In this document: one piece after another, positions 46,694 to 54,927 of the stretch
Layout: every line of letters starts with the position of its first letter
Position numbering within the stretch: the first letter of the stretch is position 1
NCBI RefSeq assembly: GCF_947498005.1
Contig: NZ_CANMIW010000003.1
Location: 372,001-436,000 of the forward strand
DNA: 64,000 bases
Direction: 5' to 3'
Origin: an uncultured Winogradskyella sp.
Lineage (GTDB): Bacteria; Bacteroidota; Bacteroidia; Flavobacteriales; Flavobacteriaceae
Made by a program: the position numbers and the translations under genes
The notes under the pieces: generated by a model
Databases searched by the model: none
Seen by the model: only the letters and a program-made list of their open reading frames with translations
What the model was told of the DNA's origin: nothing

Positions 46694-48085
46694 ATGGATA
46701 ATGAAGAAACAAAAGGGTTTAAAACAATTAATCCAACTACAGAAAAAGAAATAAAACATTATAATTACATGACAGAAACAGAGGCTTTTGAAGCTGTAGA
46801 ACGTTGTCATGAAGCATTTTCAGAATGGAAATTAAAATCCCTTAGTCATCGTGCAGAGATTATACAAAACGTTGCCAAAAAACTAGCAGCGCATAAAGAT
46901 GAATATGCTCAGCTTATGACAGATGAAATGGGTAAACTTTTAAAGCAGAGCCAGCAAGAAATCGAACTGTGTCAAGGCATTTGTGAATATACAGCAACCC
47001 AAGGTCAAGAGCATTTAAAAGACGAAAATAGAACCTTACCTAATGGTGGAAAAGGTATTATTCAACAAGCACCGATTGGTGTTATTTATGGCATACAACC
47101 TTGGAATTTCCCACTATATCAGGCAATAAGATATGCTATTGTAAATCTAATGGCAGGAAATGGCGTGTTATTGAAACACGCAAAAAATGTAACAGGTTCT
47201 GCATTAATGTTAAATACAATTTTTGAAGAAGCTGGTTTACCAAAAAACTTATTTACCGTTTTAATTATAGACCATGATACATCAGATAAAATTATTGAAC
47301 ATGACAAAGTTAGAGGTGTAACACTTACAGGAAGTTCTGAAGCTGGAAAATACATTGCTGAAAAAGCAGGTAAAGCTTTAAAAAAGACCGTTTTAGAATT
47401 GGGAAGTAACGATGCTTATTTAGTTCTAGATGATGCAGATATTGAATTAGCTGTTAAGACTAGCGTTAAAGGACGAGTTTTTAATAATGGAGAAACCTGT
47501 GTCGCAGCTAAACGTTTTGTGGTAGTTGATGAAGTTTACGATGAATTTAAAGAAGCTTTTGTTGAGCAAATGAAAGCTATTAATTATGGTAACCCAAACG
47601 ATGAAAATTCAAAGATTGGACCAATGGCTAGAAAAGATTTAAGAGATAAGATTCATAGTCAGGTTGAAGACAGTATTAAGAAAGGTGCTGATGTGTTGTG
47701 TGGTGGAGAAATTCCATCTGAAACAGGCTATTTTTATCCAGCAACAATTTTAGCAAATGTAAAAGAAGGACAACCTGCTTACGACGAAGAACTTTTTGGT
47801 CCTGTGGCTTCATTAATAAAAGCAAAAGATAACGAAGATGCGATGCGCATTGCCAATGATAGTCGATTTGGCTTAGGTGGCGGAATTTTTAGTAAGGATG
47901 AAGACAAAGCCGTAGAACTTGCAAAAAAACATTTTGACACAGGTATGATTAATATTAATTCATTTGGTTTAGCACATCCAAACATGCCTTTTGGAGGTGT
48001 TAAAGATTCAGGTTATGGTAGAGAACATGGTGGTTTCGGAATTAGAGAGTTTGTCAATTCTAAATCCATATTACTTAATAATTAG
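46694..48085 (+). CDS. Aldehyde dehydrogenase, succinate-semialdehyde dehydrogenase type
   Basis: A 463-residue NAD(P)-dependent aldehyde dehydrogenase. The general base Glu lies in VLELGSNDAYLVL, the nucleophile Cys in FNNGETCVAAKRF, and the nucleotide fold has TLTGSSEAGKYIAEKAG. The protein is shorter than most semialdehyde dehydrogenases (about 480) but matches the Bacteroidota Sad-type group with LGIRE-like end GGFGIREFVNSKSI. It probably oxidises succinate semialdehyde or a related aldehyde; no GABA transaminase gene is nearby. A strong terminator follows. Confidence 0.9.
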   Translation: MDNEETKGFKTINPTTEKEIKHYNYMTETEAFEAVERCHEAFSEWKLKSLSHRAEIIQNVAKKLAAHKDEYAQLMTDEMGKLLKQSQQEIELCQGICEYTATQGQEHLKDENRTLPNGGKGIIQQAPIGVIYGIQPWNFPLYQAIRYAIVNLMAGNGVLLKHAKNVTGSALMLNTIFEEAGLPKNLFTVLIIDHDTSDKIIEHDKVRGVTLTGSSEAGKYIAEKAGKALKKTVLELGSNDAYLVLDDADIELAVKTSVKGRVFNNGETCVAAKRFVVVDEVYDEFKEAFVEQMKAINYGNPNDENSKIGPMARKDLRDKIHSQVEDSIKKGADVLCGGEIPSETGYFYPATILANVKEGQPAYDEELFGPVASLIKAKDNEDAMRIANDSRFGLGGGIFSKDEDKAVELAKKHFDTGMININSFGLAHPNMPFGGVKDSGYGREHGGFGIREFVNSKSILLNN

Positions 48086-48107
48086 ACTGTAATAGAATAG
48101 TAAAAAA

Positions 48108-48140
48108 GCCTATAAATATCAATTTATAGGCTCTTTTTTT
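48108..48140 (+). terminator. Terminator after the aldehyde dehydrogenase gene
   Basis: GCCTATAAAT (48108-48117) pairs perfectly with ATTTATAGGC (48122-48131), loop ATCA, followed by TCTTTTTTT. Confidence 0.9.
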
Positions 48141-48219
48141 ATAAATCAGATATGCATTTAATGGAAGTATTTTAAAAAGATTGTATCTTGATTAAGATTT
48201 AAAATATAACCAGAGATTT

Positions 48220-49101
48220 TTGCCAAAGAACATTCCAAATATTGTTTTCAATTCTAAAAAACCAAATAACAGTGGTATTGAAATCTTAACTATTCAAAAT
48301 CTGGCGGCGCGTAAAAATGAAGTTTTAGACCATCATCCTGAAAAAGCACACCAAGTCGCTTTTAATATGATTGTGTTATATACCGAAGGAGAAAGCCAAC
48401 AACTCATAGATTTTGTTTGGCATAAAGTGCAGAGAAATACCATTACACATGTAGCAAAAGGTCAAATAAACGCGTTTCAGTTTACTAAAGGTTTAGAAGG
48501 ATACATCTTATTATTTACTGATGATTATTTAAAAAAGCAGATTAATAATCTACCTAAAAATGAATTAATTCGGTTATTTAATACACATTTGTTTTCGCCA
48601 ATCATTCAGGTACCAGAAACATCTAATGTGGTAAATTATTTTCAATTATTGTATGAAGAATACAACAATCAAAAAGAAGATTACAATCAAGAAAAGACCT
48701 ATAAATCCTTGCATTCTATTATTTTTTCTAAGTTAGATAGCTTAAAGGAAATTGAAACATATCATCTTAAACAATCCAAACAAATTCATGTCTTTTTAGA
48801 TTTTAAATCAATTCTAGAAAAACAGTATAAAAGTAGCAGAAATGCTGATTTTTATGCTGAACAATTACACATTACTTATAAGCATTTAAATACCATTTGT
48901 AAGGATATTATTTCTATGACTGCAAAGCAATACATAGATAGATTTATAATTCTTGAAGCAAAACGATTGCTTATAAATTCCGAAATTAAAAGTACTGAAT
49001 TGGCGTATACATTGGGTTTTAATGAACCTACAAACTTTGTAAAATACTTTAAAAAGCATACAGGTTTTACACCAAATAATTTCAAAAAGGACTATTTGTA
49101 A
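48220..49101 (+). CDS. AraC-family transcriptional regulator
   Basis: A 293-residue regulator that starts at TTG 48220; the frame has a stop 27 bases upstream and no ATG before a point deep inside the fold. The N-terminal part is a cupin-like sensor (VLYTEGESQQLIDFVWHKVQRNTITHVAKGQINAF), and the C-terminal domain has the two helix-turn-helix units (ADFYAEQLHITYKHLNTICKDIISMTAKQYI and STELAYTLGFNEPTNFVKYFKKHTGFTP). A repeated promoter element begins ten bases after its stop and recurs at 55.6 kb, so it is a candidate activator of both downstream units. Confidence 0.88.
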   Translation: MPKNIPNIVFNSKKPNNSGIEILTIQNLAARKNEVLDHHPEKAHQVAFNMIVLYTEGESQQLIDFVWHKVQRNTITHVAKGQINAFQFTKGLEGYILLFTDDYLKKQINNLPKNELIRLFNTHLFSPIIQVPETSNVVNYFQLLYEEYNNQKEDYNQEKTYKSLHSIIFSKLDSLKEIETYHLKQSKQIHVFLDFKSILEKQYKSSRNADFYAEQLHITYKHLNTICKDIISMTAKQYIDRFIILEAKRLLINSEIKSTELAYTLGFNEPTNFVKYFKKHTGFTPNNFKKDYL

Positions 49102-49111
49102 ATTCAGGTTC

Positions 49112-49173
49112 GATATTTACCATTTTTACACTGATATTCATCTTTAGAACATAGTGTAGTTATAAGATATTTG
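49112..49173 (+). promoter_or_regulatory. Two-part promoter element, copy 1
   Basis: GATATTTACCATTTTTA (49112-49128), seven variable bases, ATTCATCTTT (49136-49145), 24 variable bases and TTTG (49170-49173). The same words with the same two spacings occur at 55601-55662. The TTTG fits the -7 element, but the TA before it is misplaced, as expected for an activator-dependent promoter. It precedes the small CxxC protein gene. Confidence 0.6.
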
Positions 49174-49191
49174 TTATCAAAAAGAATTCAA

Positions 49192-49389
49192 ATGTCAGAC
49201 GTAAGAACATGCTCAACTTGTGGCGCAAAAGCAAAATATAAAATGAAAGATGCTGTGGAAACTTATACAGCAGTTCAAGATGAGAATGCCTTTAAAAAAA
49301 TTGGCCAACTAAAAAAAGCCATGCAAAAATTTAAGGATAAAGCTGAGGCTTTAGAAAAAGAGTTAGAAATATTAAAAGCTAAACTATAA
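49192..49389 (+). CDS. Small CxxC/coiled-coil protein
   Basis: With the ATG at 49192 the product has 65 residues; an upstream TTA/TTG region does not add a convincing start. It opens with RTCSTCGAKAKYKM (Cys7 and Cys10, perhaps half of a zinc or redox site) and ends in a 35-residue charged coiled coil (KIGQLKKAMQKFKDKAEALEKE). No family is recognised. It is followed two bases later by an NTF2-like gene and shares the element at 49112-49173. Confidence 0.6.
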   Translation: MSDVRTCSTCGAKAKYKMKDAVETYTAVQDENAFKKIGQLKKAMQKFKDKAEALEKELEILKAKL

Positions 49390-49391
49390 TT

Positions 49392-49769
49392 ATGGATACT
49401 CAACAAAACAAAAAAAACGCTATCGCCTTTTATAAAATGGCTTATGAAGGCAACCCAATAAAAGCAGTAGAACTATATGTTGGAGAAGAATATATACAAC
49501 ATAATCCAATTGTTGCGGATGGTCCGCAAGCTTTTATTGATTATTTCAATCGCATGCAAAAAGAATATCCTGTGAAATCTATAAACTTTGTAAGAGCGGT
49601 TGCTGAAGATGATTTAGTAGCATTACATACGCATCAAATTTGGCCAGATAATGACCAATACATAACCATGGATTTCTTTAGGTTTGATGCTAATGGCAAA
49701 ATTGTAGAACATTGGGATAGCATTCAGCAAGTACCAGAAAAGGCTATGAATAGGAATACAATGTATTAA
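49392..49769 (+). CDS. NTF2/SnoaL-like family protein
   Basis: A 125-residue protein of the SnoaL-like polyketide-cyclase branch of the NTF2 fold. Signature parts are AIAFYKMAYEGNPIKAVELYVGEEYIQHNP at the start, DGPQAFIDYFNRMQKEYP in the middle and DFFRFDANGKIVEHWDSIQQVP at the end. The His and Asp residues lining the cavity are kept. Members of this type act as small hydrolases, isomerases or binding proteins, and the actual substrate is unknown. It is in the same transcript as the small CxxC protein. Confidence 0.88.
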   Translation: MDTQQNKKNAIAFYKMAYEGNPIKAVELYVGEEYIQHNPIVADGPQAFIDYFNRMQKEYPVKSINFVRAVAEDDLVALHTHQIWPDNDQYITMDFFRFDANGKIVEHWDSIQQVPEKAMNRNTMY

Positions 49770-49908
49770 ACTTTTCGTTCAAATCCTTTTAAAATAATTT
49801 TGATTTGAATTAACTCTTAAATGGATTACGTCAACTTAAGCTATGAATACTCCTTAATTTTACATCATAAGCCAATAATGGTTTATATAACATTAAATAT
49901 CATAAATT

Positions 49909-50109
49909 ATGACAAGTGCTATAGAAGATAAATTGAAAGGAAACTGGAATATTGCTAAAGGTAAATTAAAGCAACAATGGGGAGATTTAACTGATGATGA
50001 TTTAGATTATCAAGAAGGAAAAGAGGACGAATTAGTTGGTAGAATACAACAGAAAACAGGAGAGTCTAAAGAGAAAATAAATAATTTTTTAGATAGCTTA
50101 AAATTCTAA
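49909..50109 (+). CDS. CsbD-family stress protein
   Basis: A 66-residue acidic helical protein. [47 protein letters not shown] covers the whole CsbD domain, found in general stress proteins of many bacteria (YjbJ in E. coli). Function is unknown beyond induction by stress. It is monocistronic and has a strong terminator. Confidence 0.93.
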   Translation: MTSAIEDKLKGNWNIAKGKLKQQWGDLTDDDLDYQEGKEDELVGRIQQKTGESKEKINNFLDSLKF

Positions 50110-50131
50110 AAACCACCATTTTATATAATCA

Positions 50132-50169
50132 ATGCTAAGACAAAAATATATAAGTCTTAGCATTTTTTT
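50132..50169 (+). terminator. Terminator after the CsbD gene
   Basis: ATGCTAAGAC (50132-50141) and GTCTTAGCAT (50154-50163) form a perfect 10-bp stem with a 12-base loop followed by TTTTTT. Confidence 0.88.
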
Positions 50170-50402
50170 CATTCTTAACTTACCAAACGTATGTATCAAA
50201 TTTTTACTCTAATATAAAACATACTTGTAATAACAGAATAATTAGACCTTAACAATTGAATTCGACTGATGAAAAATAAATTCACTAAATTTAGAAAAAT
50301 AGATCATGTTGTAAAACAGAGATATTCAACTTTAGGCAGTAAATAAATAATTGTTGTAATTATTTCGAAAAAGATTCGACCTAACTTTTATAAAACTACC
50401 AG

Positions 50403-52013
50403 ATGAAAAAACCAACCAAATTATTTAAAGTTAGTCAATTAAAAAATAAACAACCTGAACACGCCTTAGTCAATGGCTTAGATTTGGTTATTGTAAAGTT
50501 CGATGAAGATATTTCCGTGCTCTATGGAAGATGTTTACATAGAGGTGCTTTAATGTCTGATGGTCACGTAGATGGACACAACTTAATTTGTGGAGTTCAT
50601 GGATGGGATTATCGGGTAGATTCTGGTGTATCAGAATACAATAACAAAGAAGTGCTTCATAAATTTTCAACAAAAATTGAAGGTGATGATTTATTTGTAG
50701 ACGCCTTTGAAATTGAAGCTTACTTAGTTAATAACCCTCAACCATTTAACAGAGATAACTATTTAGGTGCATATGCAGACACACATCCTGAAGAAACAGA
50801 ACCTTATACAGGTTATATTAAAGAATTAGCACAAAACGGACTTAAAAATCTAGGACACCATGGGTTTTCAGCTTCCATGGGAGTGGACAGAAATACATTA
50901 CCTAAATGGGATAATATTCAGTTTTTGCCAGCGCAATTAGCAACGCGTCCATTGTTGGATGAAGAGTCTGTGGCGACTAAAGTGGTTATTGGACCTAATG
51001 CTAAAAAATCATTAGAATTAGATATTCCTTTATTTGTTAGCGATATGAGTTTTGGCGCTTTATCTAGAGAAGCTAAAATTTCATTATCTAAAGGCGCAGA
51101 ACTTGCTGGAACGGGTATTTGTTCTGGTGAAGGTGGAATGCTTCCTGATGAACAAACTAATAATTCGAGATATTTTTATGAATTAGCATCTGCTCAATTT
51201 GGATTTTCTTGGGATAAGTTAGATAATGTACAAGCCTTTCATTTTAAAGGTGGTCAAGGCGCAAAAACAGGAACTGGAGGCCATTTACCAGGTAATAAAG
51301 TAAGCAAAGAAATTGCAGAAGTGAGAGGATTAAATGAAGGAGAGACAGCAATCTCGCCTGCAACGTTCCCTAATTTTCATGGTGTAGATGATTTTAAAGA
51401 TTTTGCACAAAAAGTACGTGAGAGAACTGGTGGAATTCCTATTGGATTTAAAATAGCAGCAAGTCATATTGAAAAAGACATACAATTTGCACTCGATGTT
51501 GGTGTGGATTACATCATACTCGATGGTCGTGGTGGCGGAACAGGCTCTGCGCCAACAATTTTAAGAGATCATATAAATGTGCCAACAATTCCGGCTTTAG
51601 CTAGAGCTCGTAAATATTTAGATAAAGTTGGAGCCAACCATGTTACTCTAGTAATCACTGGAGGATTACGAGTTGCCGAAGATTTTGCAAAAGCATTAAT
51701 GCTTGGTGCAGATGCCATTGCGGTTTCAAACTCGGCTTTGCAAGCCATTGGTTGCTTAGGCATGCGTGCTTGTGGAAGTAATAATTGTCCTGTGGGAATT
51801 GCAACCCAAAAAGAATCATTGCGTAGTCGATTAATTATAGACGCTTCAGCAAAACAATTGCATAACTTTTTTGATGCTACAAATGATTTAATCAAAGTAG
51901 TCGCAAGAGCTTGTGGCTATGATGATGTCAATAAATTTAATCACGATGATTTATCAACTTTTGATGTTGATATACATAAACTTACAGGAATTAATTACGC
52001 AGGAATAAACTAA
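50403..52013 (+). CDS. Rieske ferredoxin-glutamate synthase (GltB-like FMN) fusion
   Basis: A 536-residue fusion. Residues 1-105 form a Rieske [2Fe-2S] domain with ligands Cys44/His46 in CLHRGA and Cys63/His66 in CGVHGW. From about 130 to 520 lies the FMN-binding synthase domain of glutamate synthase: LFVSDMSFGALSREAKISLSKG, SGEGGMLPDE, KGGQGAKTGTGGHLPG and the iron-sulfur motif with Cys-x5-Cys-x4-Cys ending CPVGIATQ. The glutamine amidotransferase domain of a true GltB is absent. Glutamate synthases make glutamate from 2-oxoglutarate and ammonia; the Rieske part may be the electron entry. It is the first gene of the egtB-egtD operon, followed after six bases by a protein of unknown function, so its substrate may not be 2-oxoglutarate. 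Confidence 0.88.
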   Translation: MKKPTKLFKVSQLKNKQPEHALVNGLDLVIVKFDEDISVLYGRCLHRGALMSDGHVDGHNLICGVHGWDYRVDSGVSEYNNKEVLHKFSTKIEGDDLFVDAFEIEAYLVNNPQPFNRDNYLGAYADTHPEETEPYTGYIKELAQNGLKNLGHHGFSASMGVDRNTLPKWDNIQFLPAQLATRPLLDEESVATKVVIGPNAKKSLELDIPLFVSDMSFGALSREAKISLSKGAELAGTGICSGEGGMLPDEQTNNSRYFYELASAQFGFSWDKLDNVQAFHFKGGQGAKTGTGGHLPGNKVSKEIAEVRGLNEGETAISPATFPNFHGVDDFKDFAQKVRERTGGIPIGFKIAASHIEKDIQFALDVGVDYIILDGRGGGTGSAPTILRDHINVPTIPALARARKYLDKVGANHVTLVITGGLRVAEDFAKALMLGADAIAVSNSALQAIGCLGMRACGSNNCPVGIATQKESLRSRLIIDASAKQLHNFFDATNDLIKVVARACGYDDVNKFNHDDLSTFDVDIHKLTGINYAGIN

Positions 52014-52019
52014 GAAACC

Positions 52020-52760
52020 ATGAAAGAACAAATGCATTTAGCTGCACAATATTTGGCTGCAGCAGGAATTAGTTTCCTAGAGAAAAAAGACGATGATAGC
52101 CATACAAACTTGGATTTTAATATAAAAGATGCCTCTTTAGAAACCCATTTACTATCTAAAAACGAAGACCAGTTATGCTTAAGTTATAATGATTTTTCAT
52201 TGCAATGGAAATCTAAAACCGGAACTGTTACTTTTGAATTAGATGGAGCTACACACCAAGAAGTTTTAAGTTGGTTAGCAGACACCTCTAAAGCGCATTT
52301 AAATAAAGAATACACTTATAACTTACATTACGATTTACCTTACAGCATTGATAATTCTTATACGTTTCAATTAGAAAGTACTGAGGATTTACAAAAATTG
52401 GTACAACTAAGAACTTTGGCGCAATTAAGTTTAGAGCAAATAAATTCCGACTTTAATAAAGACGCGAGTATTAGAGTTTGGCCACATCACTTTGATACTG
52501 GTATATACACACCATTGGTTGACGATGCTATTAGTTTTGGTCTTGGGCTTGCAATACCTGATAATTTAAGCGATGTGCATTACTTTTATATTAGTGGTTA
52601 TAAAGAAGGAAACGCCATAGAGCCTTCAAATTTTAATTCTTTAAATATTGGTTCATGGATAAACAAAGATTTTAAAGGTGCCATTTTACCAGCGACACAA
52701 GTTGCAAAAAATGAAGCCGTTACGTTTTTTAAAGAAGCCATTAATCAATTTAATAGATAA
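52020..52760 (+). CDS. Unrecognised protein in the egtB-egtD operon
   Basis: A 246-residue soluble protein with no signal or membrane segment. A mixed strand pattern fills the first 100 residues. The most distinctive part is RVWPHHFDTGIYTPLVDDAISFGLGLAIPD at about residues 152-181, where a His-His pair and Asp residues could bind a metal. I do not recognise a family. It is placed between the Rieske/glutamate synthase fusion (six bases) and egtB (nine bases), so it is translated with them and is likely to act in the same process. Confidence 0.75.
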   Translation: MKEQMHLAAQYLAAAGISFLEKKDDDSHTNLDFNIKDASLETHLLSKNEDQLCLSYNDFSLQWKSKTGTVTFELDGATHQEVLSWLADTSKAHLNKEYTYNLHYDLPYSIDNSYTFQLESTEDLQKLVQLRTLAQLSLEQINSDFNKDASIRVWPHHFDTGIYTPLVDDAISFGLGLAIPDNLSDVHYFYISGYKEGNAIEPSNFNSLNIGSWINKDFKGAILPATQVAKNEAVTFFKEAINQFNR

Positions 52761-52769
52761 TAATTCAGT

Positions 52770-53924
52770 TTGAAGATAGACATTATAAAAAAGTATAACG
52801 ACGTAAGAACCGCAACCATAGATTTTTGCAGCCATTTGCAAATAGAAGATTTTTCTATACAAGTGGTTCAATTTGCAAGTCCTGCAAAATGGCATTTAGC
52901 ACATACAACATGGTTTTTTGAGACTTTTATCCTTAAAAATTATGTGAAAGATTATAAAGAGTTTGATGCCGATTTCAACTTTCTCTTTAACAGCTATTAT
53001 AACAGTTTTGGAGATAGAATTTTGCAAACCAATAGAGGCAACATGTCGCGTCCTAGTATAGATAATGTCTTTGCATATAGAAGATATGTAGATGCTAAAA
53101 TGCAAGATTTTTTAGAACGTATTACAGACGAAGAGGTAATCGATTTAGTAATTCTTGGTTTAAATCACGAACAGCAACATCAAGAACTGTTAATTACTGA
53201 CGTGAAATATATGCTTGGTCATAATCCTATCTTCCCTGAGTATCACAAAGATTTCAATTTAATTAAAGACCAAAATACCATTACAAATACAGTTAAAATT
53301 CAGTCTGGTATATATCAAATTGGTCATCAAGCAGACGGTTTTTGTTATGATAATGAATTAGGAGTACATAAAGTATATGTTGACGATTTTGAAGTGAATA
53401 ATCACTTGGTTACTAATGGTGACTATCTAGAATTTATGGAATCTGGAGCATATTCTGATTTTAATCTTTGGTTAGATGAAGGTTGGTCGTGGGTAAATAA
53501 AAATGATATAAAAGCGCCAATGTATTGGCATCAAGTAGATGGTGAATGGCACAATTATACGCTTGCAGGATTACAAAAAGTAGATAACGATGCTATTTTA
53601 AGTCATATTAATTTTTTTGAAGCTAATGCCTTTGCTGCTTGGAAAGGTATGCGCTTGCCAACCGAATTTGAATGGGAAATTGCATCTAAAGAACTCAATT
53701 GGGGAGAACGATGGGAATGGACAAATAGTGCCTATCTGCCCTACCCTAACTTTGAAACAGCAAATGGTGCTGTAGGCGAATATAATGGCAAATTTATGAG
53801 TAATAAAATGGTACTTCGTGGCGCTTCTGTTGCTACTTCAAAAAACCATAGTAGAGCAACTTATCGTAATTTTTTTAACCCAACAGAAAGATGGCAATTT
53901 ACTGGAATTAGACTAGCAAAATAG
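52770..53924 (+). CDS. egtB: Hercynine sulfoxide synthase EgtB
   Basis: A non-heme iron enzyme that joins hercynine and a thiol (cysteine or gamma-glutamylcysteine) with oxygen to give the sulfoxide precursor of ergothioneine. The 384-residue protein starts at TTG 52770. The N-terminal DinB-like half carries WHLAHTTWFFETF (His42, His45) and NHEQQHQELL (His133, His137), the expected three-His iron site. The C-terminal half (from about 170) is the formylglycine-generating-enzyme-like fold: NHLVTNGDYLEFM, MRLPTEFEWEIAS, LRGASVATSKNHSRATYRNFF and TGIRLAK. egtD starts at the next base, so synthesis of both is coupled. Confidence 0.94.
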   Translation: MKIDIIKKYNDVRTATIDFCSHLQIEDFSIQVVQFASPAKWHLAHTTWFFETFILKNYVKDYKEFDADFNFLFNSYYNSFGDRILQTNRGNMSRPSIDNVFAYRRYVDAKMQDFLERITDEEVIDLVILGLNHEQQHQELLITDVKYMLGHNPIFPEYHKDFNLIKDQNTITNTVKIQSGIYQIGHQADGFCYDNELGVHKVYVDDFEVNNHLVTNGDYLEFMESGAYSDFNLWLDEGWSWVNKNDIKAPMYWHQVDGEWHNYTLAGLQKVDNDAILSHINFFEANAFAAWKGMRLPTEFEWEIASKELNWGERWEWTNSAYLPYPNFETANGAVGEYNGKFMSNKMVLRGASVATSKNHSRATYRNFFNPTERWQFTGIRLAK

Positions 53925-54926
53925 ATGATAGATACAACAAAGACTAAAACTAAAAATCAGAATAACCAAAATATAGAAATGATAGAAACATTTAAAAAGG
54001 ATGTGAAACAAGGGCTAGAATCAAATCCCAAAACTTTATCTTCTAAATATTTCTATAATAAAATTGGTGATGCTCTTTTTGTAGAGATTATGAATCTTCC
54101 AGAATACTATTTAACGCGAAGTGAGCTCGATATTTTTCAGAATAAAACACAAGATTTAATAGATGCTTTTCAAATAAAGACAGATTCACATTTTGATTTA
54201 ATTGAGCTTGGCGCAGGAGATGGCCTAAAAACAAAAGAACTTTTAAAGGCTTTAGACCAGCAGAATTATACATTCGATTATTTACCTATTGATATTTCTT
54301 CAAATGCATTACAATTACTAGAAAAAGACCTTTCTAATACCTTACCTAACGTTTCTGTAAAAAAACAGCAAGGCGATTATTTTGAAATATTAGCGTCTTT
54401 AAAAAACACTAGTAAACCTAAAGTTATTTTGTTTCTCGGTTCTAACATAGGAAACATGACTGATGAAAAGGCTGCAAAATTCATCTATAATTTAGGCGTA
54501 AATTTAAAACCAAGAGATAAACTTCTTTTAGGTGTAGATTTAATAAAATCGGAAGCTATTGTTCTTCCTGCATACAATGACGGTAAAGGGGTTACAGAAA
54601 AATTTAATCTTAATTTATTGCAAAGAATTAATGACGAATTAAGCGCGAATTTTAATCTAGAAACCTTTAAACATCAACCAGAATATAACGAAGCGGAAGG
54701 CATTGCAAAAAGCTATATAGTAAGTACAGAACAACAAACGGTAACTATAAATGCACTAGAAACTTCTTACACTTTTGAAGCAGGTGAAAAAATTCACACT
54801 GAAATTTCTAGAAAATATAACGATGCTTTAATCAAAAAAATAATAGCAAATACCGATTTCACTTTAGAAACTAAAATTCTAGATAGTAAAGCCTATTTTG
54901 CAGATTATATATTGACAAGACACTAA
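53925..54926 (+). CDS. egtD: L-histidine N-alpha-methyltransferase EgtD
   Basis: Methylates histidine three times to hercynine with S-adenosylmethionine, the first step of ergothioneine synthesis. The product is 333 residues from ATG 53925; a second ATG at 53979 would remove 18 residues of low-complexity leader and could be the true start. Family blocks are SSKYFYNKIGDALFVEIMNLPEYYLTR at about 39-65, the SAM loop LIELGAGDGLKTKELL at about 92-107, FLGSNIGNMT and the C-terminal IHTEISRKY. It follows egtB without a gap and precedes the racemase-like gene by one base. Confidence 0.94.
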   Translation: MIDTTKTKTKNQNNQNIEMIETFKKDVKQGLESNPKTLSSKYFYNKIGDALFVEIMNLPEYYLTRSELDIFQNKTQDLIDAFQIKTDSHFDLIELGAGDGLKTKELLKALDQQNYTFDYLPIDISSNALQLLEKDLSNTLPNVSVKKQQGDYFEILASLKNTSKPKVILFLGSNIGNMTDEKAAKFIYNLGVNLKPRDKLLLGVDLIKSEAIVLPAYNDGKGVTEKFNLNLLQRINDELSANFNLETFKHQPEYNEAEGIAKSYIVSTEQQTVTINALETSYTFEAGEKIHTEISRKYNDALIKKIIANTDFTLETKILDSKAYFADYILTRH

Positions 54927-54927
54927 A

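Noticed and set aside
49820-49930. A 36-codon frame overlapping the start of the CsbD gene
   Set aside because: Overlaps a sure gene in another frame and has no protein-like pattern.
50269-50346. A 25-codon frame starting MKNKFTKFRKIDHVV in the leader of the egt operon
   Set aside because: Very short, no promoter or terminator fitted to it, and no histidine- or cysteine-rich pattern that would make it an attenuator peptide.
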